Source: Zizania palustris
Taxonomy: Eukaryota; Streptophyta; Magnoliopsida; Poales; Poaceae
Assembly: GCA_019279435.1 (NCBI GenBank)
Contig: JAAALK010000288.1
Span: 75,415,499-75,479,498 of the forward strand
Direction of reading: 5' to 3'
Length of the DNA stretch: 64,000 nucleotides
The notes beneath the pieces are model-generated. The model did not search any database, had not been told where the DNA came from, and saw only the letters and a program-made list of their open reading frames with translations. Positions 21,321-32,948 of the stretch are shown here, piece after piece. The position numbers and the translations under genes are program-made. Position 1 is the stretch's first letter. Every line of letters starts with the position of its first letter.

Positions 21321-23855
21321 GGTTAGGATACCATCAGTTGAGAATTCGGGAGGAAGACATCCCTAAGACAGCTTTTACTACAAGATATGGCTTATTTGAG
21401 TGCACGGTTATGTCTTTTGGACTCACGAATGCCCCCGCATTCTTTATGAACCTCATGAATAAGGTGTTCATGGACTACTTGGATAAATTTGTGGTGGCAT
21501 TCATTGATGATATTTTGATCTATTCTAAAACCCGGGAGGATCATGAGCAACATTTGCACATGGTGTTAGGGAGGCTCAGAGAACACAAGCTCTATTCAAA
21601 GTATAACAAGTGTGACTTTTGGTTAACTCAAGTAGGATTCCTTAGGCATGTCATCACAGCCAATGGTGTAGCTGTGGACCCTAGCAATGTTGAAGCGGTC
21701 ACCGAATGGCAGCAGCTAGAGTCTATCACTCAGGTTCGTAGTTTTCTAGGATTGGCAGGTTATTATCGTCGATTCATAGAGAATTTCTCAAGAATTGCCA
21801 AGCCTATGACTGATTTGTTGAAGAAGGAAGGAAAATTCAAGTGGACCCCTACGTGTGAGAACAGTTTTCAAGAGCTCAAGACCAGGCTAGTGTCAGCTCT
21901 AGTGTTGACCCTCCTAGATAATCAAAGAGACTTTCAGGTCTTCTGTGACGCATCCCATCAAGTACTTTGTTGTGTCCTAATTCAAGAAGGTAGAGTGGTA
22001 GCATACGCATCTCGCCTACTCAGACCGCATGAAGGGAACTATCCCACTCATGACTTGGAGTTCGCTGCGGTGGTTCATGCTCTAAAAATCTAGCGACATT
22101 ACCTCATTGGTAATCGTTGCGAAGTTTACACGGACCACAATAGCTTGAAATATATATTCACTCAACCAGATCTGAACCTTCGACAAAAGAGATGGTTAGA
22201 GTTGATTAAAAATTATGACGTTGGGATTCATTATCATCCAGGCAAGGTTAATGTGGTGGCAGACGCTTTGAGTCGTAAAAGTTATTGCAATGTCATCCTT
22301 GAAGGGCAAAGCCACCCAGAACTAGTAGCAGAGTTTGAACGCTTGAACCTTGGAATAGTGCAACAGGGCTACTTGGCAGCATTGGAGGCCCAACCAACTC
22401 TAACGGAGCAAATTAGGGAAGCCCAAAAGGATGATACAGACATAAAAAAGAAATTCAAAAGAATATGAGGAGAGGAAAAGCTCCAGGATTTTCGGAGGAC
22501 GAGTGAGGTACTGTATGGTTTGGGGAGCGTATTTGTGTTCCAGATAAACCCGAATTGAAGAATATGATACTACAAAAAGCCCATGAGTCACCATACTCCA
22601 TTCATCTAGGGAGTATGAAAATGTACCAAGATCTTAAAGAAAAATATTGGTGGGTTAGCATGAAAAGGGAAATAGCTGAGTATGTAGCTCTCTGTGATGT
22701 TTGTCAGAGGGACAAAGCAGAACATCAATGACCCACAGGATTGCTTCAACTGTTAAAGGTTCCATAATGGAAATGTGAAGAAGTTGGTATGGACTTCATC
22801 ACTGGGTTGCCCCGAACTAAAGGCGGGTATGATTCTATCTAGGTAGTAATCGACCGCTTAACTAAAGTGTCATACTTCATCACCATCAAGACCACCTACG
22901 GCGGGGGAAAGCTATCCGAGTTGTACATGGCTAGAATAGTGTGCTTGCATGGAGTGCCAAAAAAGATAGTATCTGATCGGGGGAGTCAATTCACCTCTAA
23001 ATTCTGGTAGAAGCTTCAGGAAGAATTAGGCACCCGGTTAAACTTCAGCACTGCCTACCATCCCCAAACGGATGGACAAAGCGAAAGAGTAAATCAGATC
23101 CTCGAGGATATGCTTCGGGCATGTTCCATAGACTTTGGAGCTAGTTCGGACAAATGCCTGCCATACGCGGAGTTTTCATACAATAATAGTTACCAAGCTA
23201 GCCACCATATGGCTCCCTTTGAAGCATTGAATGGACGAAAGTGTCAAACTCCACTCATGTGGGAACATACTGGGGAACGTCAAGTGTTTGGAACTGACAT
23301 TCTAAGAGAAGTGAGGAAAAAGTTAGGATCATACAAGAGAGATTAAAAACCGCTCAATCAAGGCAAAAGAGTTATGCGGATAACCGCAGAAGGGACTTGG
23401 CTTTTGGAGAAGGGGATTAAGTGTACCTTAGAGTTACACAACTTCGTGGGGTACACCGATTCTAGACAAAAGGAAAATTGGCATCGAGATATGTTGGACC
23501 CTATCAAATCAAAGGCAGGCGGGGAGAGGTTGCGTACCAGCTAGAATTGCCGCCATCAATGGATAGTATTCATGATGTTTTTCACATCTCCCAATTGAAG
23601 AAGTGTCTTAGGGTACAAACAGAACAAGCAGACTTGGAGCAAATTGAAGTACAAGAAGATTTAACTTATGTTGAGAAGCCTATCCGCATTCTTGACACCA
23701 TTAAGCGAAGAACATGAAGAAAGGTAATCTGTTTCTACAAGGTCCAGTGGAGTAATCACTCGGAAGTCGAAGCCACTTAGGAGCGTGAAGATGAGCTAAA
23801 GACCGCGCACCCGCATCTCTTTGCGAGTACCTCCGAATGTCGAGATTCCTTTTAA
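21321..23855 (+). pseudogene. Chr-T pol: RT, RNase H, integrase, chromodomain
   Basis: It resumes inside RT at [22 protein letters not shown], then [11 protein letters not shown] and the catalytic FIDDILIYS (about 21500-21525). RNase H follows ([11 protein letters not shown] about 21935; YTDHNSLKY about 22130). The integrase has the HHCC zinc motif (HESPYSIHLG...CDVCQ, 22580-22720), the catalytic core (DFITGLP, SDRGSQFTSKFW, and the Glu of ERVNQ, 22790-23100), and the GPYQI...HDVFHISQLKK fold. The C-terminal chromodomain (YVEKPIRILD...FYKVQWSN, 23665-23800) would bind histone tails and guide insertion into heterochromatin. Stops include one at 22093, a run in integrase, and TGA and TAG inside the chromodomain. 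It ends at TAA 23853-23855, next to the PPT. The 5' part of pol is missing at the insert. Confidence 0.92.
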
Positions 23856-23865
23856 GGGGTAGGTT
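23854..23865 (+). other. Polypurine tract of Chr-T
   Basis: AAGGGGTAGGTT lies immediately before the 3' LTR and overlaps the pol stop codon. It is the expected plus-strand primer site. Confidence 0.7.
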
Positions 23866-26190
23866 TGTAACGCCCACGTTAAAAAAATAAAAAATAATAA
23901 TAATAATTAAAATATAATAATAATACTTTGGATATTTATAAAATAATTCAAAACTATGAAAAGTTATTTTTCCAGAATTTTAGACTCATTTTTCTTTTTT
24001 AAAATTTTATTTCTCTCCTTAAATTTTCTCTCTCACTTACGTGTGGGACTCACTTGTCATCACCTTCCTCCCACCCTCCTCTCTTTTCTCTCTCTCCCAC
24101 TTCCACCATGAACGCACAACTCCCTCCCCATGGCAACCACCGGCTGTTCCACTTTCCCCATCGCCCACTTCGCGTCGAGGCCGCACCCACAACGTCGAAA
24201 CTGCCATCCCCCTCGCGCACCCCTTTATTTGCCCGTTCCTCTCTTCCCCATTCTGGTTTCTCCCACTTTCCACCATTTTTCTCCACCGAGCTCTCCTTCC
24301 TCGCCGTAGCCGTGTTGTCATCGTCGTCCCCCTCGGTGAGAACTCCCCCCTTCCCATTTCTTCCCCTAGCCTTGTCGTCGCCATCGCCGCACGCCGCCCA
24401 CGCCGTGGTGGCCGCGCGTCGCCCACCCGCACCGCGCCGCCCATCACCGGTCTGCACGCCTGCCTCCCGCCCGCGCCGTCCGCGTCGCGCCGGCCGGACC
24501 GAGCCATCTCGCACCCCTATTTTGCTAGTTTTGCGATTTAACCCTCTGTTTTAGGGTATTTAAATCCTGTTCTGGCACTTAAGCGTTCTAGCCCCTTTGT
24601 TTCAGGATAATTATTTTCCACCCTGCACATTAGTATTGTTTCGGCTAAAATTAGAGCTAAAACTTCTAAAATACACAACTAATTCATCCTAGCTCCGTTT
24701 GGAGTGATTCAGATTGTTGTGTTTTCATATAATTGCAAAGAATCTAACTATGCATTTATTTTGTATTGTTCATGTGTATTGTTGTACTGTTTTGCATTAA
24801 TTATGTATGTGATCGCGTAGACGCCACCGATTTCGTACCGCCGGAGGCCTACTTAATCCATGATTATTAGGACTATAATATGCTATTATTATTGTTTAGC
24901 TATACCCATTGTGTTAATTATGGCCCCGTGCAATTAATACCATGCCTTTGTCAACTTAGGTAAAGTTTGGTTCAGCTCGTACCTTAATAAGGGTTGGGTT
25001 GATCGAGATAAGAAATACTGCTTAGCCATGCTTAGTTTACCTAGACTTTTTAAATGGGGAATTGTTCATCTCTTTAATGACAAATGTTGTATCTTCCATG
25101 TCGATTAAATTGTACCCTACAGTAGGGTTACTACCGTTAGTGGTTTGGATTAAAACTTGATCAATTAAAACATTGAAAGGGTTGGCTGTGGGTGCATGCT
25201 AGTATTTTGGGATGTCGCACCCATTGCGATTAAGGATCGGTCTGTGGCTACTGTTGCAATGCAATTTCGTACTACCACAAGTCTAATAGGTACGACTTGG
25301 CTTAGAGTATTAACTGTACTTGCTTACAACACCAGTGGTATGATGGGTGACGGTTTGTGGTGGGTCGCACCCCCAGGCCTGAATGTCACTTGGCGCAAGA
25401 GGGGGCTTACTCGACTAGGGTTGACCCTACGGGACGCGAAACCTTAGTGGGTGTTTGTATGTTTGTATGGTATACGATGGGCCTTGGCATGGGATTGGGT
25501 CAGGGTACCGTGGTGGTATCCTGACGTTAACTGAGACTGTGCCTTGTGGGTAAAGTTGTACACCTCTGATCAAAGTTAAAATCTATTTGAATAGTCGAGC
25601 CCACGGTCAAGGGCGGGTAAAGTGATGTTTTCACGGTTAGAATAACCTTCCACTTTACTTCTGGTTTGATGGTTGGGATGGGGTCTAAGGATCCTACTGG
25701 TGGTGGTAACCTGCTAGTGGAGGTGCACTGCTTGGATTGTAACATGTTCATAGCAGTCTTTATTACTTGTAGATGTTTTACAATTGTTTTAACTAAAAAT
25801 CAGCTTTACGCAAATGAACCCTATTATGCCATCCTTGTTATTCCCTTGCATTATTTGCATCATTTGGGTGGCTTGTTGAGTACCAATGTACTCAGCCCAC
25901 TATTTAAAACCTCTCCAAAAGTTGAAGGGATCTACACAGATGAAGACGAAGAGGAGCCGTGAGGCTTGGCCGCACTCGAGCGCTTGTGGCAAAAGGCTGT
26001 TATCCGCTGCTTGTGTTTTGCTTAGTAATCTCTGTTCAGGCTGTTTAAGCCATGTATACGACTATGTGTAATTACTTTTAATCCCCATGGAACTCTGTTA
26101 TATCTACTTGTTATTGTGTACCCTACCTTTTCCTAGGATAGGGACTTAACGCACAAAGAGTTCGGGAAAGTATTATTCCCGGGCTTGACA
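23866..26190 (+). repeat. 3' LTR of Chr-T
   Basis: The 2325-bp LTR starts TGTAACGCCCACGTT and ends GGGCTTGACA. It keeps the two segments missing from the 5' LTR (about 24806-24960 and 25031-25217). The GC-rich leader-like block is at about 24030-24530 and includes TCGGTGAGAA near 24330. Right flank: ACCCT. Confidence 0.92.
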
Positions 26191-26674
26191 ACCCTCCTCC
26201 TCAGAAGGTGTATATCTTTAGGCTTCATTTTGTAATACTTAGCCGTAGCACTGTAAAGTGAATTTACACTAGTTTAATAATGAAATGAGGCGGTGTTTTG
26301 TACTTGTTCAGGCTCAAGCTTCAAGTGCTGACATAGACGTTGAAATACTCGAAGTCGTAGAGGCACTTCACCACCAATCGGTAGTATTCAAAGTAGCTAA
26401 GTCCGAAGGCCACCCTCGGTTCAAAATAACAGGTGGTCCCATCGGAGAAGTCATACCCGAAGTAGCTCAAGAGCTATTAGCCTCTATGAAGGTCGAGCCC
26501 CTTCACAACTCTTCTTCTTCACAAGACCTAAGTAACTTTGAAGAAGTTCCTGCAACCGAAGGGGTCCAACCTTCAAACATGTCTACATTGGACGATGACG
26601 AAGCCCTAGACTTCTCATATTTTGATTCGGAGAAACCTACGACTAGGACTTGGGCCGATCTGCAAGGGGAATGA
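26191..26674 (+). pseudogene. Probable C-terminal part of the Tat-A antisense ORF
   Basis: An open frame of about 125 residues on the same strand as the antisense ORF at 2677-3488 runs to TGA 26672-26674. It is acidic and Ser-rich, with EVVEALHHQSVVFKVAKSE, GEVIPEVAQELLASMKVEP and a tail TLDDDEALDFSYFDSEKP. I recognise no domain. It is assigned to Tat-A because it lies directly beyond Chr-T, has the same strand, and is followed by repeats of a kind known in Tat 3' regions. The Chr-T flanks do not match, so some sequence between the two parts may be lost. It could be unrelated DNA. Confidence 0.4.
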
Positions 26675-27493
26675 AAGGCTTTCTAGGCCTCAAAGCGCAG
26701 GTGTTGCAGCTCTAGCCAGGGTTCATCAAGCCGAGGGGGCCTCGTCGTATGAAGAGTAACAAGAAGTGAGGGACCTATTTTTCGACAATACGGGCCCACT
26801 AGTTATTAGGTTTTGATACTTACTTTTCATGATGTTTGTATTCGAAGTGTCTTTGTGTACTTCGCAACTATATCTAAGACAATGAAATTCATTCTTGTTT
26901 AGACTTTGTACATGTGCTTTATACTACATCATAATTAGCAGTAGAGGTGATAAACGATGCACACTCTGAACGAATATAAAACGAAGCACATTCCGCGCGA
27001 ATAACAAAAATTGAAGCAAGTTCCGCTCATATAGTTGTTGGTCCCCCTTGCACATGGCGGTTAGGAGCTTCAATCGAAGCCGATGCATGTAATAGTGTGA
27101 TTATTAGGTGCGTTAAGTATGCGGAGGGATGTGCTCGATCATATGGTTGTGAACATTCGATCGCTTTTAACTTGTGGATGCTTCGAGTGATCGACTCATA
27201 ATCCTTTTTATTTGTTTTTACCACTATCCTCTTCACTTTATGAAAAGAAAAAATGGTAATATGCAAAGACATGCTTCGACTTTATGATAGATGAGGACAT
27301 GCTTTTGTTTTGTACTAGACAAAGCAAGGCTTCAGAACCTATTTGAAGGCGTAGCTAGGCTTTAGATATTATTAACAGATGAAGCAGGGCTTTGGAATTT
27401 ATGATTGATGAGCGAAGCAAGTCTTTGGAATCTATGATTAATGAGCGAAGAAAACCTTCACAATTTATATTGGATGAGCGAAGCAAGGCTTTA
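26675..27493 (-). other. Tat-A untranslated region beyond the antisense ORF
   Basis: AT-rich sequence without a supported gene, ending in a tandem repeat (27321-27493) and cut by the LTR of Tat-B at 27494. In Tat elements the stretch between pol and the 3' LTR is often hypervariable and repeat-bearing. Assignment to Tat-A is inferred. Confidence 0.5.
27381..27493 (+). repeat. 33-bp tandem repeat array in Tat-A 3' region
   Basis: GAAGCA-type starts fall at 27381, 27414, 27447 and 27480, exactly 33 bp apart. The unit is roughly GAAGCAAGTCTTTGGAAT followed by TATGATTAATGAGC. More degenerate starts at 27321 and 27351 suggest the array began earlier. Tat-B inserted inside the fourth unit. Confidence 0.85.
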
Positions 27494-28597
27494 TGTTGAC
27501 ACGAAAACGCGGCCCCGCACTTGGGTCAATTCGACGATCCAAAAGCGTGTGGATACTTAGGGATGAGCCTAAGCGTAACACAACACTGATGTCACGTTCC
27601 GACTACCCTTAATAGTGGCAAGGGGGGTGGAGTCACTAGGTAATCAGATTACAAATGCAATAATACAATTAGCCGAAATATATATATATTAAACCAACCG
27701 ACCGAATGGAGCCTGATTGGTTCAGAGAATATACTGTGCGGATGGTCACCGAAGAAGTTCCTTCGGCATCTGGTGCGAAGGGTGCGCGAAGGTATCCTTC
27801 GGTGTTCGGATCGATCTAGTCGAAGATAGGCTCCGAACAGATCGTGATGTGAAATCGCCTCCGAACGACAGAGTTCGGTGTGAAACCTCTGACATGATGA
27901 AATCCAACGCAGAGCGCTGGTGCAATGTAATCCGATGCGGAGCGTTCTGACACGATGAAGTCTGGTGTGGAGCACTGGCACGATGAGGTCCGATGTGAAG
28001 TGTTCTGGCGTAACTCCGGCGCGAAACAACTCCGATGTGAGGTAGCTACGGTGCACGGGGACTTAACCAGACTGACAATAGTGTGACGAAACTGGCATGG
28101 ATGGGCGAAGCGAGGACTCCCCAAAGGGTGCTCTAGCAGTCTCTGAAACCAGCTTCCTAGCTTCGGAAACCTTCGGCGAAGGAGGCTCCGAACGTGAAAC
28201 CTACAGCAAAATGAAGATCAAGTACCAATTCGGCCTAGAGACTTAATTACCAAGTGTTGATGTATACAAAACAAAGGTAGCAATCTGTTATGTAGATTAA
28301 TGGATGGTTCACAAGCGAGCCAACAAGGTGATAGCAATCTGTTACGTAGATTAATGGATGATTCACAGGCGAACCGACAAGGCTTACCACAATTACGGTG
28401 AAGCCTGCTCCTCGGGTTGAAGCTTCGGTGAAGCAGGCCGCTAAAGGGCCTCCGGGCCGAAGCTAGCCTCCCAAGCAGGCGGGCCTCTGGTACTTTAGGG
28501 CTTCGGCATGTACCAGGAGTTGCATATTTTCGGCCCAAATTACCAAAATTGATGTTTTGACAATCTTGATCGTTAATGCCATTTTTTGCTATCAACA
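27494..28597 (-). repeat. 3' LTR of Tat-B, internally deleted
   Basis: In element orientation it starts TGTTGATAGCAAAAAATGG (28597) and ends TTTTCGTGTCAACA (27494), 1104 bp against 1305 bp in Tat-D. The segment that carries TATAAATAG in Tat-D and Tat-H is missing, with the break near 28390, so this copy has lost its core promoter. Confidence 0.9.
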
Positions 28598-28612
28598 CAT
28601 GCCCCTACCTTT
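28598..28612 (-). other. Polypurine tract of Tat-B
   Basis: On the minus strand AAGGTAGGGGCATG leads directly into the LTR start, which fixes 27494-28597 as the 3' LTR. Confidence 0.65.
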
Positions 28613-28682
28613 TAGCAAACTAAGTGAGCTAAATGCACAACGGGCTAAGGAAGATATACTCCATATCGGCCTTTTGACACTT

Positions 28683-30937
28683 TTAAGTGCTTTGCCACAC
28701 ACTTGGGAAGTACTTCTTCAAATACCTTCCATTTAAAGCTCTTCGAAATTTCTCTCCTTGTAGAGATTCTAACAAGTATGCATTACTTGGAGCAATTTCA
28801 GCTATCTTAAAAGGACCTTCCCAACTAGGCGACCATTTACCAAATTTGGGGCTTTTAGTGCCTAAGGGCAAAATCATATTCCAAACCAAGTCACCAACCT
28901 GAAACGATTTTGGTTTGACTCTTGTTATGTAGGCTCTAGCTACTCTCCTTTTATCTTTCTCTATAGCTTCTAGAGCCCTAAACCTCTTATCGGTCACTTC
29001 TTCCAAATTATCCTTCAAAAGAGTTTCATATTCATTGACCGATAATCCATCTTGCTTGATAGATCTTAAAGAGCCAAGATCAACCTCCACTGGTAGAATG
29101 ACTTCTTGTCCATACACTAACTTATATGGACTGACTTTGGTAGCACCATGCTTTTCAACTCTACAAGCCCATAACGCCTCACAAAGCACTTCATGCCACC
29201 TTTTAGGGAACTCCTCAATGTTCTTCTTAATGAGCTTAATTACAGTTTTTATACTAGACTCGTCCTGACCATTGGCCTGAGCATAGTATGGTGAAGAGTT
29301 TACCAACTTAATACCATAAAATTTAACAAAGTATCTCAATTTTTTAGCAATAAATGAAGTACCTTGATCTGTAGTGAGAGTTTGGGGAATACCAAATCTA
29401 TGTATAATGTGCTTCAAGATGAAATCAGTTACCTCATTGTGAGTCATGTTCCTCATAGGCATGGCCTCGGTACATTTGGTGAAGTAATTCATTGCCATCA
29501 ACGTGAACTAATGCCCTTTTGAAGAGGAAGGATGAATTTGGCCGATGAAGTCTAAACCCCAACCTCGGAGCAGCCATGGTTTGATAATAGGGTTAAGTAG
29601 CGATGCAGGGAATATTACCAAAATTTTGACATGCTTCACACCCTCTATAATACTTGAAACAATCCTTAGTCATAGCTGGCCAATAAAACCCCGCTCTTTT
29701 GAGCATCCAACTCATTTTCTGGGCCGACTTATGAGTGCCAGAGAGTCCCTCATGAACTTCTCCCGTAGCCACCTTAGATTGATCGGCATACAAGCACTTT
29801 AGAAGTACTCCATCAATAGTTCGGCGGTACAATACATTGTCAAGCAACACAAATTTGGTTGGGATCTTTTAAATACTGCACGATTGGAACTCTCCAATCA
29901 TCCTGATGTATTTCCAGAGGGTTTGCCAATTCTTTTCTGAAGTGACATTTAATTTTTCAATTTCAATGTGCCCCCCAGGCCTTTCCTGTTTCTGCCGAAG
30001 GCTAATCGGATCGGTTGTGCGGAGCCGATCGGACCAAAGCCCTCCGACGGAGGGGTCCAGCGCGCGAAGGCCTCCGACGCTCGGGAGGCTTCGGTGTGAG
30101 GAGCCCGGCGTGCAGGGTCCTTCGGCGGGTGAAGGGCTCAGGCACGAGGGCTCCGACACGCAACACCCTTCGGTGGACGAAGGGGTCTGATCCAGAGGGT
30201 TCGATGGACCTCAAGTCCGCCCGAAGCCTCTAGCTTTGGCAGGGAGTTCAAGCATCGACTTTTCCTATACAGAAAATTTTCCCCTCCTGACTTGATAGCC
30301 AGATGCTTGCTGAGCCAAATCATTTGCAATTGAATTGGCTTCTCTAGACACGTGAGATATTTTGAAGTCATCAAAGGTATCAATTATGTCTAAACATTTA
30401 TCCAAGTAGCTATTTAGCAAACCATTAAAACATTGAGAAATTTTAGCTACTTGTTGTACCACTAACAGAGACTCACCATATGCATGAACATGTTTAATAC
30501 CCATGGAACCTATCAATTCAAGTCCTATTAATAGAGCTTCATATTCGTCTTGATTATTAGTAGAAGGAAATTCTAAATGGGCCGAGGTCTCAAAGCGCAT
30601 GCCATTAGGTGATATGAGAACCACTCCAATACCTTGGCCATTTTTGCAAGCCGAACCATCGAAATAAAGTTTCCATGACACTACTTCAATTAGAGCAACA
30701 CTGTTACCCCAATTGACATCTACGTGGTGATCAACTATAAAATTAGCGACGATTTGGCCTTATAGCTCTCAAAGGTTCATACGCCAAATCATATTCAATC
30801 AAAGCATAAGCCCACTTCCCGATTCTACCACTTAGAATCGGCTTCTGTAACATGTATTTTACGACATCGGTTTGACAAGCAACAATGCATGTGATAGGGA
30901 GAATATAGTGACGTAATTTGGTATATACATATAAAGT
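28683..30937 (-). pseudogene. Tat-B second RNase H and integrase
   Basis: Reading from 30937 downward: the RNase H connection (CIVACQTDVVKYMLQKPILSGRIGKWAYAL), the archaeal-type RNase H (LYFDGSACKNGQG about 30660, NNQDEYEALLIGLEL, HAYGESLLVVQQV, HVSREANSIANDLA, ending near 30280), a GC-rich linker of about 300 bp (29930-30240), and integrase with HEGLSGTHKS...CEACQ zinc motif (29640-29740). The core follows with TTDQGTSF and the Glu of QDESS (about 29265), and then a C-terminal domain to a stop near 28683. The first core Asp appears as Asn (MAMNYFTK, about 29490), and the RNase H third acid is Glu (YGES) where Asp is usual. Stops and frameshifts lie near 29505, 29860 and 30730. These enzymes would degrade template RNA and insert the cDNA; this copy is inactive. 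Confidence 0.9.
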
Positions 30938-32948
30938 TGTTGGACCGAAAGTGGCGACCAGAGGGGGGTGAATGGGAGCTTTTCAAAATTCAGACTAAAA
31001 TAGCCTTATGTTTTAAAACAGTCTCCTGTGTAACAGGCTTCGAACACACCCTTCGGAGGTCTGGTTCGGAGGTATTTTGTAGCTCCAAACCAGGCTTCAC
31101 GACGAGCAAAAGTTCGAAGTCAAGAAGACTTCGGTCACACCCACAAAACCAAAACCACAACTTTACTGAGATAGTGCAGGCTCCGCACACTAGGTGCCTT
31201 TGAGTAGGCTTCACACTTCACCCTTCCAGGAGGTGGTTTCCCTCTGCGGACTTCGACTAGATACTCCGCACTAGCAACAGGTGCTATGCTTCGTATTTCA
31301 AAGGTATAAAAAGCAAACATAACTGATTTTGCTAAGGGAACACGGCAGACTTCTAACACACTCTACTTAGTGTTTCACTAGTAACAGAGAGGGGTTGCCT
31401 CATTTTACACAGAGTGAACACACACTGAAAAACACACACTTCGCACGCACAGGTCACTCACACACTTCTTTAGAAAAGAACCAGTGCAAAAATGGTTTGA
31501 ATAGAAAGCAGTTGAGCATAGAGGATTCAAGGCATGCAGTGCAAAACAGGGATACAAGTTCAAGAAGTAAATGAAGAACAAAATCAAAGTTTCATTGCAT
31601 GAACAGGGAACACAAAATGAACTCAGAGGACAGAATACATGAATGTGGTGGTTAGCACAAGAGTTCTAAAATGGCTGCTCAAAGTGTTACCTAGACCTAG
31701 CCACCCTTCACTATTTATAGACACTATTCAGCCCTATAAATAGACTACTTTACCCTAGGGTTTACACTGTTTTTGTCTCAGCCATACAAGGGGGTACAGA
31801 TGGTAGTCTACTTTATTTGGAGGCTTCTTTTGTCAGCTTCGCAGAGGAGACAACATCAGCTTTTGCAGAGCAGACACGATCAGCCTTTGCAGTTTTGGAG
31901 TCTTCTGAAGCTCCCCTTCGCACGCGAGGTGTGCAGAAGCTTCGGCGAGAAGCTTCGAGCCAGATGGCCTTCGCTTCACCGAAGTCAGCTTTCGATACAG
32001 TGACGGTTTTGAGCTGAAGTCGTCAAAGCTCTTGAGCCTTCGCACCATCACCTCTGAAGTGGACCACCACAGCTTCGCAGCTACTCCCAACTCGAACTCC
32101 GTCAGTCCGTGTACCGAAGTAATGCATGGCTGAAGTACCTCAAGTCAGCCAGACTCCGAAGCCCCACCTTCAGAGTACCTTCTCCACCTTTCAAAGTCCC
32201 TCTGTCCAAGGCCTCCGCATGAAGCATATCCATAAGCACCCCATCACAGTGTCTCAGCCCCGAGCACACTCTACGAAGACCCTTATCCAGACCATGCCTT
32301 CGATGCACCTTGACTTCCGAGACCTTCGTCAGGTATCCCTTCGAGTTCTTCCATCTGGATCACACTTCGAATGCCTTGCCTCAATGCTGAGGACTTCGTC
32401 CACCATACTTTGAAGTCACTCCGTCTGGAGCACCCTTCGAAGTGTCTCGCCTCCAAGAACTTTGCCTTAGGGTACCTTCAGCCGGAACCACACTACGCAC
32501 TCTCTGCCTTCGCTTGGCGCACCTTGACCCGAGGACCGACCTCGACCCCACACAACCTTCGTGACCGAGCTCCCCGCTCACCTAGCATCAAGTCTCCCGC
32601 TTGACCCAGGTTCACTTGTTGTGAACCGTCCGTCGCCTCCAAAGTCATCTGCGCACCACCAACAAGCAAACAAGTGTTTCCAGTACCCCGGAGACATCTC
32701 CGGTAAACAACCATTGGTACACACTCCGGTGTACCGCCCAAAGTACAGAGCCCTTCGGTACGCAAGTCATCGTGTTCTGCCGGACCCCTCCGACAGACAC
32801 ACTCCGCTGCAACAGCCGCATCAACTAGACCCACTGAACCCTTCGGTGAAACACTCTCCTAACCCCTTCGGAGAGACCCCTTCGAATCCAGAAGGAAAAT
32901 CCTGTCAATCACTCATCATAGACTGCGAAACCATCCCTTGGTTTCTCA
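30938..32948 (-). repeat. 3' LTR of Copia-4
   Basis: 2011 bp. On the plus strand it starts TGTTGGACCGAAAGTGGC and ends CTTGGTTTCTCA. A minus-strand TATA box TATAAATAG is at 31711-31719. The part from about 31880 to 32880, rich in CTTCG and CCGAAG words, is missing from the 5' LTR. Confidence 0.93.

Larger units (their letters stand above)
3489..26190 (+). mobile_element. Chr-T: Tekay/RIRE-like chromovirus (Gypsy), interrupted
   Basis: The plus-strand element has a 5' LTR (3489-5473), an initiator-tRNA-Met PBS, an extra ORF, gag, a foreign insert (7446-21320), pol ending in a chromodomain, a PPT, and a 3' LTR (23866-26190). Gene order, PBS and the C-terminal chromodomain identify a Tekay/Del-type chromovirus. 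The end of gag, the protease and the start of RT are missing at the insert. The flanks AGTTC (left) and ACCCT (right) do not match, so no target duplication remains. Hand comparison of the LTRs over about 235 bp (from 4501 and from about 25223) gave 11 mismatches, near 5%. Confidence 0.88.

Noticed and set aside
26191..27493. A host gene remnant between Chr-T and Tat-B.
   Set aside because: The strand, the position beyond Chr-T and the 33-bp repeats fit the 3' region of Tat-A better. The assignment stays tentative.
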